Under the pieces are notes generated by a model that made no database searches, had not been told where the DNA came from, and saw only the letters and a list, made by a program, of their open reading frames with translations. DNA of 19,361 nucleotides, taken from NCBI GenBank assembly GCA_030432795.1, contig JAUILW010000016.1:1-19361 (forward strand), given 5' to 3'. This stretch comes from Gammaproteobacteria bacterium. GTDB taxonomy: Bacteria > Pseudomonadota > Gammaproteobacteria > Pseudomonadales > Azotimanducaceae. The translations under genes and the position numbers were made by a program. Below, one piece after another: positions 14,518 to 19,361 of the stretch (its first letter is position 1; each line of letters starts with the position of its first letter).

Positions 14518-16038
14518 ATGAACCGGCTTGTGATACGCCTGGTCTGCATCACGTTGGCATGCGTCTGTCTCGCCGCTCCAGCGCGCGCCGACAGTCGGGT
14601 TTACGATGTCGTCATTCAAGCCGGCCGCGTCATGGACCCGGCATCCGGCTATGACGCGATCGCCAACGTCGGCCTCACCGGTGATCGGATTTCGGCGATT
14701 TCGAACGCCCCGCTGAACGGCAAACGCGTGATTGATGCCACCGGCCTCGTCGTCGCGCCGGGATTTATCGACACGCACTATCACGGCACCCAACCCATCC
14801 ACTACCGACTGGCATTGCGGGACGGCGTCACGAGCGTCATGGACCTGGAGTTCGGCGCGCTGGGCTCGAGAGTCCGCGAATGGTACGCCGCCCGCGAAGG
14901 AACGAGCCTGATCAACTACGGCACTGCTTCCAGCCACGAGCTTGCACGCGCCAGCGTGCTTGACGGTATCAACGCCATCGATACCGCCGAGGCCGCATCG
15001 GCCCGGTCCGCACCCAACTGGAGCGGCATGCTTCCCGACGCCGGGCAGACGCGCGACATTCTTGCGGTAATCGCCGCGGGCCTTGACGCGGGCGCCATCG
15101 GCGTCGGTTCAACCCTGGGCTACATGCCGGGCGCCACGGCCGATGAGCTTTTTCAGGTTCAGGCGCTGGCGGCCGGCTACGGCCGACAGGTTGGCGTGCA
15201 TCTGCGGCACACGCCAGGCACGGAAACCGAAGAGATCAACGGCGCGCAGGAGGTGCTCGCAAATGCCGTCGCGCTCGGCGCTCCCGCCATCATCAATCAC
15301 TTCAACAATCCCGGCTGGCGGCGGGTTCACGATCTGCTGCGCAAGCTGCAGAGCAAGGGGCACAATGTGTGGGGCGAGATCTACCCCTACGCCGCGGGGT
15401 CCACAACCATCAACGCCGTTTTCCTGGATCCCTCCGTGTGGAAGGACGAACTCGGCCAACGCTACGAGGAAACCATCTACGACGTGCAAACCAACCGCTT
15501 TCTCAGCGAGGAAGCGTTTCTGGCACTGCGCGCCGCCGATCCGGTTCGCGTGATCCTCGTCTTCAAGATGCCTGAGGAAGAAGTCACCGCCTGGGTCGGA
15601 TTGCCCGGCACGACAATCGCGAGCGACGGGTTGCCGAGCCTCGCCCCGCAACCGCTCGACACTCCGCTCGAGTCATTGCCGAACGCCCACCCGCGCGGCG
15701 CAGGCTCATATGCCAAGGCGTTGCGCATCGCCCGGGAAAACGACATCGACCTCATGCGCGTGCTGGCGCAGACCAGCTACAACTCGGCGCGACACCTGGG
15801 CGCGATGGGACTGAAAGACATGCAGGAACGCGGGCGCATGCAGGTTGGCTCGGTCGCAGACATCGTCGTGTTCGATCCGGAGCGGGTAACGGACCACGCT
15901 ACCTACACGCAGGGCAACCTGCCCTCGACCGGCTTTCGCGCGGTGTTCGTCAGCGGGCGAGCGGTACTCGAGAACGATGCGGTAGACCTGCGCCAGGTTC
16001 CGGGCAAGCCCATCAGGTTCTCCCCGGCCAATGGATGA
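14518..16038 (+). CDS. N-acyl-D-glutamate/D-amino acid deacylase-type amidohydrolase, exported
   Basis: This 506-residue protein has a signal peptide (about 1-24, ending APARA) and should act in the periplasm. It resembles the D-aminoacylase/N-acyl-D-glutamate deacylase branch of the amidohydrolases, which release a D-amino acid and a carboxylate from N-acyl-D-amino acids. Visible residues are H87 and H89 (DTHYH), E111 (MDLEFG, in place of the bridging cysteine of classic D-aminoacylases), H228, H261 (INHFNN) and D370 (IASDGLP). YPYAAGSTTINAVF and VADIVVFDPERVTD are family hallmarks. The ATG at 14518 gives a clean signal peptide; the one at 14491 is possible; neither has a clear ribosome site. 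The 3' end overlaps the XRE-cupin gene by 8 bases (ATGGATGA). The acyl group and amino acid are not known; the D-glutamate branch is inferred from overall similarity. Confidence 0.85.
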   Translation: MNRLVIRLVCITLACVCLAAPARADSRVYDVVIQAGRVMDPASGYDAIANVGLTGDRISAISNAPLNGKRVIDATGLVVAPGFIDTHYHGTQPIHYRLALRDGVTSVMDLEFGALGSRVREWYAAREGTSLINYGTASSHELARASVLDGINAIDTAEAASARSAPNWSGMLPDAGQTRDILAVIAAGLDAGAIGVGSTLGYMPGATADELFQVQALAAGYGRQVGVHLRHTPGTETEEINGAQEVLANAVALGAPAIINHFNNPGWRRVHDLLRKLQSKGHNVWGEIYPYAAGSTTINAVFLDPSVWKDELGQRYEETIYDVQTNRFLSEEAFLALRAADPVRVILVFKMPEEEVTAWVGLPGTTIASDGLPSLAPQPLDTPLESLPNAHPRGAGSYAKALRIARENDIDLMRVLAQTSYNSARHLGAMGLKDMQERGRMQVGSVADIVVFDPERVTDHATYTQGNLPSTGFRAVFVSGRAVLENDAVDLRQVPGKPIRFSPANG

Positions 16039-16669
16039 ACCAGCGATCAGCGTGATCGGCAGACGCCTGCGCGCTCTGCGGCAGAAGCATGGCTGGCGCC
16101 TGACCGATGTCGCCGGCAAGACCGGCATCTCCATTGGCACGCTCTCGAAGCTCGAGAACGGCAAGACCGATCTCAATTTCACCAGCGTCAACAAGCTGGC
16201 GGAAGGTCTGCGTATCGCCGTGACGGATCTGACCAGCGCCGCGGAAACTCCCGAAGGCGACAGAACCATGACGCTGGGAGGCGGCGGTGTCGTCTTCGAA
16301 ACGCCGGATATCGACTACGAGATCCTTTGCGGTGAGTTGTCCAACCAGAACCAGTCCTTCCTGCGCGCAACCATCAAGGCGAAGAAGCTTGATCCGTCGC
16401 TGCCCTGGCACAGCCATCCCGGGCGGGAGTTTCTCTATGTGCTGTCCGGCACACTCGAGCTCCACACCGAGCGCAATGAGCCCGTCAGACTGACGACGGG
16501 CGACAGTATCCTGTTCGACTCGTCCGTGGGACATCACTATGTGTCCCGCGGCAGAAGGCCCGCGCACATACTGATCTCCATGTCTCTGCGTGGCTACAGC
16601 AACGTCATGGATTCCTTCCGCGCGCCGGTCACCAGGCAAAGCCGTCAGGATCGCAGCCGACGCACGTAA
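16031..16669 (+). CDS. XRE-family transcriptional regulator with C-terminal cupin domain
   Basis: This 212-residue DNA-binding protein has an XRE helix-turn-helix at about 8-66 (IGRRLRALRQKHGWRLTDVA then TGISIGTLSKLENGKTDL) and a cupin sensor at about 100-185. The cupin keeps a metal-binding set: H127, H129 and E133 in HSHPGREF, and H168/H169 in VGHHY. Such XRE-cupin (PuuR-like) proteins commonly control amino-acid or amine catabolism genes and respond to a small ligand in the cupin. The ATG overlaps the deacylase stop by 8 bases, so the pair is co-translated. Matching inverted repeats precede its own operon (14455) and the adjacent dehydrogenase operon (16669), making it the best candidate to bind both. 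The inducer is probably the D-amino acid or its acyl form, which is inference. Confidence 0.9.
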   Translation: MDEPAISVIGRRLRALRQKHGWRLTDVAGKTGISIGTLSKLENGKTDLNFTSVNKLAEGLRIAVTDLTSAAETPEGDRTMTLGGGGVVFETPDIDYEILCGELSNQNQSFLRATIKAKKLDPSLPWHSHPGREFLYVLSGTLELHTERNEPVRLTTGDSILFDSSVGHHYVSRGRRPAHILISMSLRGYSNVMDSFRAPVTRQSRQDRSRRT

Positions 16670-16686
16670 TTTTCGAAATCGAAAAT
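16669..16686. promoter_or_regulatory. Operator O2, perfect 8-2-8 inverted repeat
   Basis: ATTTTCGA-AA-TCGAAAAT is a perfect palindrome with a 2-base spacer. It begins at the last base of the regulator's stop codon and ends 45 bases before the dehydrogenase start. It stands out as AT-rich in very GC-rich DNA. It shares its left half with O1 at 14455-14472. By eye I found no other copy of both halves in the window. Proposed binding site of the XRE-cupin protein. Confidence 0.7.
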
Positions 16687-16698
16687 ATCCTGTAGACT
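16671..16698 (+). promoter_or_regulatory. Weak predicted promoter of the dehydrogenase-transporter operon
   Basis: TAGACT (16693-16698, four of six to the -10) lies 16 bases after TTTCGA (three of six to the -35). The palindromic operator covers the -35 and part of the spacer, so a bound regulator could exclude RNA polymerase. The match is modest, and activation through an unusual promoter is also possible. Confidence 0.35.
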
Positions 16699-16731
16699 GC
16701 TCGCGACAGGCTGCACAGAGGGCGCACGGCG

Positions 16732-17886
16732 TTGTCCAGACCACGGGCAATCATCATCGGCGGCGGCATCGCCGGCATCTCCGCTGGCGCGGAGCTTGCC
16801 GCGGGCCACGACACTGTCGTGCTCGAACGGGAGGAACACCCAACGATGCATGCCTCAGGACGCTCCGCCGCAGCCTTCATCCCTTCGTACGGCTACGACA
16901 ACATCGCGCTGCGCGAACTCACGCGCCTCAGCCTGCCGCACCTGCAATCGAACATGGATGGCGGGACGGATGTCGCTCTGCTGGCGCGCAGGGGACTACT
17001 CACCCTGGTGCCGAACACGCTGCAGGAAGGGCCGCGCCGGGAGCTGACGGCAGTCATGAAGAAACTGGCGGGCACACGCGACGTGGGAACCAGCGAACCC
17101 ATGCTGCGCGATCTGCAGCTGGATGCCGGATATGCGCAACGCGCCTGGTACGAACCCGACGTATGGGACATCGATGTCAATGCGCTCGCACAGGTGTACC
17201 TCAAAAGGCTCAGGACGCAGGGCGGCCGCCTGCTGGTCAATGCTTCCGTCCGATCCATTCGCCGCCGCGGCGGCGTCTGGGAGGTGCACACGGCAAGCGA
17301 CGTCTTCCAGGGAGAGCTGGTGGTGAACTGCGCCGGGGCCTGGGCCGATGACGTGGCGGCGATGGTAGGCGCGCGCCGCCAGTCACTGACGCCGATGCGC
17401 CGCACGGCGATTCTGTTCGAACCGCCAGCCGGCTGCGCAACGGATGGCTGGCCTGTGGTGTATGCCGCTGACCACACCTTCTATCTGAAACCGGACGCCG
17501 GCATGCTTCTGGCTTCGCCGGCCGATGAAACTCCCTCGCCCCCCATGGACGCGCAGCCCGAGGAAATCGACATCGCCACGGCTGCCTGGCGAATCGAGCA
17601 GGCATTCGACTTTTCCGTGCGGAGAATCAGCCACACCTGGGCGGGGCTGCGAACCTTCGCCCCGGACCGCACGCCAACCATCGGCGCGGACCCGGAACTG
17701 GACGGTTTTTTCTGGCTCGCCGGGCAAGGCGGTCACGGCGTGCAGATCGCACCGGCCGCCGCGCGTCTGCTGGGCGCGCTCGCAACCGATGGCGTGCCGC
17801 CGAAGGGATTCCAGGACAACGGATTCGACCCGGCGATGGTGTCACCCGCCCGCCAACAGACTCACACACGGCGTGACGGCGAATGA
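16732..17886 (+). CDS. DauA-like FAD-dependent D-amino acid dehydrogenase/oxidase
   Basis: This 384-residue flavoenzyme of the D-amino acid oxidase fold most resembles Pseudomonas D-arginine dehydrogenase (DauA), which turns D-amino acids into 2-keto acids and ammonia. The FAD-binding site is GGGIAG (10-15) with E32 at the end of the second strand. HASGRSAA (40-47), FYLKPDAGMLLASPA (250-264), HTWAGLRTF (301-309) and QGGHG (332-336) follow the family. By an alignment from memory, DauA Y53, R222, Y249 and R305 correspond to Y53, R224, Y251 and R307, which bind the amino-acid backbone. DauA H48, T50 and E87 appear to be A48, I50 and L89, so D-arginine is unlikely to be the preferred substrate. 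The start is a TTG at 16732 with GAGGG about 9 bases upstream. The transporter gene follows after one base. Confidence 0.85.
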   Translation: MSRPRAIIIGGGIAGISAGAELAAGHDTVVLEREEHPTMHASGRSAAAFIPSYGYDNIALRELTRLSLPHLQSNMDGGTDVALLARRGLLTLVPNTLQEGPRRELTAVMKKLAGTRDVGTSEPMLRDLQLDAGYAQRAWYEPDVWDIDVNALAQVYLKRLRTQGGRLLVNASVRSIRRRGGVWEVHTASDVFQGELVVNCAGAWADDVAAMVGARRQSLTPMRRTAILFEPPAGCATDGWPVVYAADHTFYLKPDAGMLLASPADETPSPPMDAQPEEIDIATAAWRIEQAFDFSVRRISHTWAGLRTFAPDRTPTIGADPELDGFFWLAGQGGHGVQIAPAAARLLGALATDGVPPKGFQDNGFDPAMVSPARQQTHTRRDGE

Positions 17887-17887
17887 C

Positions 17888-18952
17888 ATGACGAACCGCC
17901 TGGTACAGCTGTACGTCGTGACTCCGGCCGTGTTCTGCTCGGTCATCCTCGGCGGAGGTTATGGCACCGGCCGCGAGGTCGTGGAGTATTTCACGCGCCT
18001 GGGGCCCTCCACCGGCCTGGTTGCCATCGCCACCGCCGCTTCGGCCTTCTTTCTGGTGCTCTTCGCCACGTTCGAGGTCGCCCGGCGCCATGGCGCGCAC
18101 GACTACCGCACATTCTTTCAGCATCTGCTCGGTCGATACTGGTGGCTCTACGAAGCGCTTTATCTGGTGCTGTTCGTGCTCGTCATCGGCGTCATAGGCT
18201 CCGCCGTGCAGACGCTTCTTGCGGAGCAGCTCGGCGTTCCCGGGCGCCCGGGCATGCTGGTGCTCTTCGCGTTGGTTGTCGTCATCACACTGTGGGGCCG
18301 CAACGCTATCGAGCGACTGCTCACGGCCTGGGCAGTTCTCATGTTCGGTGTGTTTTTCTACTACCTCGCCAGCATGGGCGTCGACTTCAGCCGTTTGCAC
18401 GGCGCAACATGGAAGGCGGATGCGGTGCAGTCCGGCCTGCTGTACGCCGGCTACAACATCGCCGTGTTCCCCGTGCTGCTGTTCACCGTTCGGGGACTGA
18501 GCAATCCTCGCGAAGCAGCGGTCTCCGCCCTGCTGACTGCATTCGCCATATGCCTGCCGGCTGTGCTGTTTCACCTCAGTTACCTGAAGGGAATGCCATC
18601 GGTGCTCGACCAGAGCCTGCCGAACTACTGGATGATTCAGCGCTTCGGCCCGCCGCTCCTGCTGACGGTATTCACCATCGCGCTGACCGGCACGCTCATC
18701 GAAACCGCTTCAGGCCTGGTGCAGGGGTTCATTGAGCGCCTCGAACACAGCCGCGCGCAGCCGCTTGGCGTCCGTGGAAAACTGATCGTGTCCGTGGCGC
18801 TCATGGGTTGCGGCGGACTGGCAGGTGAGCTCGGCATCGTCACCCTGATCGCATCCGGCTATTCCGCGATGTCCATCGGCTTTCTGCTGGTCTATGTCGT
18901 GCCGATGCTCTACCACGCGTACCGCACCCGCTGGAAGATGCGGGACCGGTGA
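17888..18952 (+). CDS. YkvI-type inner-membrane transporter
   Basis: This 354-residue membrane protein with about 10 helices resembles the uncharacterised YkvI family, distantly related to amino-acid and spore-germination permeases of the APC superfamily. The first helix carries a glycine-rich break (ILGGGYGTGREVVEYF) like the substrate-binding unwound helix of APC carriers. Other recognisable blocks are LLYAGYNIAVFPVLLF and the TLIETASGLVQGFIERLE segment. The ATG at 17888 lies one base after the dehydrogenase stop, so the two are co-translated and should share operator O2. In context it may import the D-amino acid released by the periplasmic deacylase. No transport has been shown for the family, and the substrate is inferred from neighbours only. 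Confidence 0.8.
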   Translation: MTNRLVQLYVVTPAVFCSVILGGGYGTGREVVEYFTRLGPSTGLVAIATAASAFFLVLFATFEVARRHGAHDYRTFFQHLLGRYWWLYEALYLVLFVLVIGVIGSAVQTLLAEQLGVPGRPGMLVLFALVVVITLWGRNAIERLLTAWAVLMFGVFFYYLASMGVDFSRLHGATWKADAVQSGLLYAGYNIAVFPVLLFTVRGLSNPREAAVSALLTAFAICLPAVLFHLSYLKGMPSVLDQSLPNYWMIQRFGPPLLLTVFTIALTGTLIETASGLVQGFIERLEHSRAQPLGVRGKLIVSVALMGCGGLAGELGIVTLIASGYSAMSIGFLLVYVVPMLYHAYRTRWKMRDR

Positions 18953-18980
18953 GCAGCACATGGGCTCGTGCCCGAACCGT

Positions 18981-18986
18981 TATAAT
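18981..18986 (+). promoter_or_regulatory. Perfect -10 element before the monooxygenase gene
   Basis: TATAAT matches the consensus at all six bases and lies 28 bases before the monooxygenase ATG, with GGAG in between. No good -35 is visible upstream, and there is no TG extension. It suggests that the monooxygenase has its own promoter, separate from the transporter gene that ends at 18952. Confidence 0.5.
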
Positions 18987-19014
18987 CCCCTGATCGACAT
19001 CCGGAGAGCCGACC

Positions 19015-19361
<347 letters not shown>

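Noticed and set aside
18962..18973. GGGC-TCGT-GCCC as a terminator after the transporter gene
   Set aside because: The four-pair stem is too short and has no T-tract.

Overview
The window is GC-rich DNA packed with genes, from a Gram-negative bacterium. An outer-membrane TonB-dependent receptor, a lipoprotein-type signal peptide and several Sec-type signal peptides show this. The mix of a spinster-like MFS carrier, GPH sugar-type symporters, a Baeyer-Villiger-type monooxygenase and a GAF-GGDEF protein fits an environmental, possibly marine, Gammaproteobacterium. The genus cannot be read from the sequence. I see no rRNA, tRNA, CRISPR array, insertion sequence or phage gene, and no gene-free stretch above 300 bases.

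Layout. (1) 1-184, minus: the N-terminus of an MFS carrier that runs off the left edge, divergent from (2) a GAF-GGDEF diguanylate cyclase at 348-1325, plus. (3) 1348-9445, minus, read right to left: a small His-containing DUF2946-like exported protein, a TonB-dependent siderophore-type receptor, an ABC ATPase, two large DUF3526-type ABC permeases, a putatively exported AstE/AspA-type zinc deacylase and, after a 111-base gap, a YdjM-type membrane hydrolase. The ATPase-to-deacylase junctions overlap by 4, 8 and 8 bases, so these genes are almost certainly one operon. It looks like an envelope system for taking up, processing or moving an unknown metal chelate or acylated ligand. (4) 9578-13902, plus: a putative lipoprotein amidohydrolase, then two GPH/MelB-type symporters in tandem whose stop and start codons share a base. 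(5) 14109-18952, plus: a DUF1330 protein, an exported N-acyl-D-glutamate-deacylase-type amidohydrolase, an XRE-cupin regulator, a DauA-like D-amino-acid dehydrogenase and a YkvI-type transporter. (6) 19015 to the right edge: the N-terminus of a flavin monooxygenase.

Region 5 is the most interesting. An 18-base inverted repeat, ATTTTCGA-2-TCGAAAAT, occurs exactly (16669-16686) just before the dehydrogenase-transporter pair, and in a degenerate form (14455-14472) on the predicted promoter of the deacylase-regulator pair. The regulator encoded between them is the obvious candidate to bind both. This suggests a self-contained regulon in which an N-acyl-D-amino acid is deacylated in the periplasm, the freed D-amino acid is imported, and it is then oxidised to a keto acid. 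The dehydrogenase appears to lack the residues that give DauA its preference for D-arginine, so the substrate is probably a different D-amino acid.
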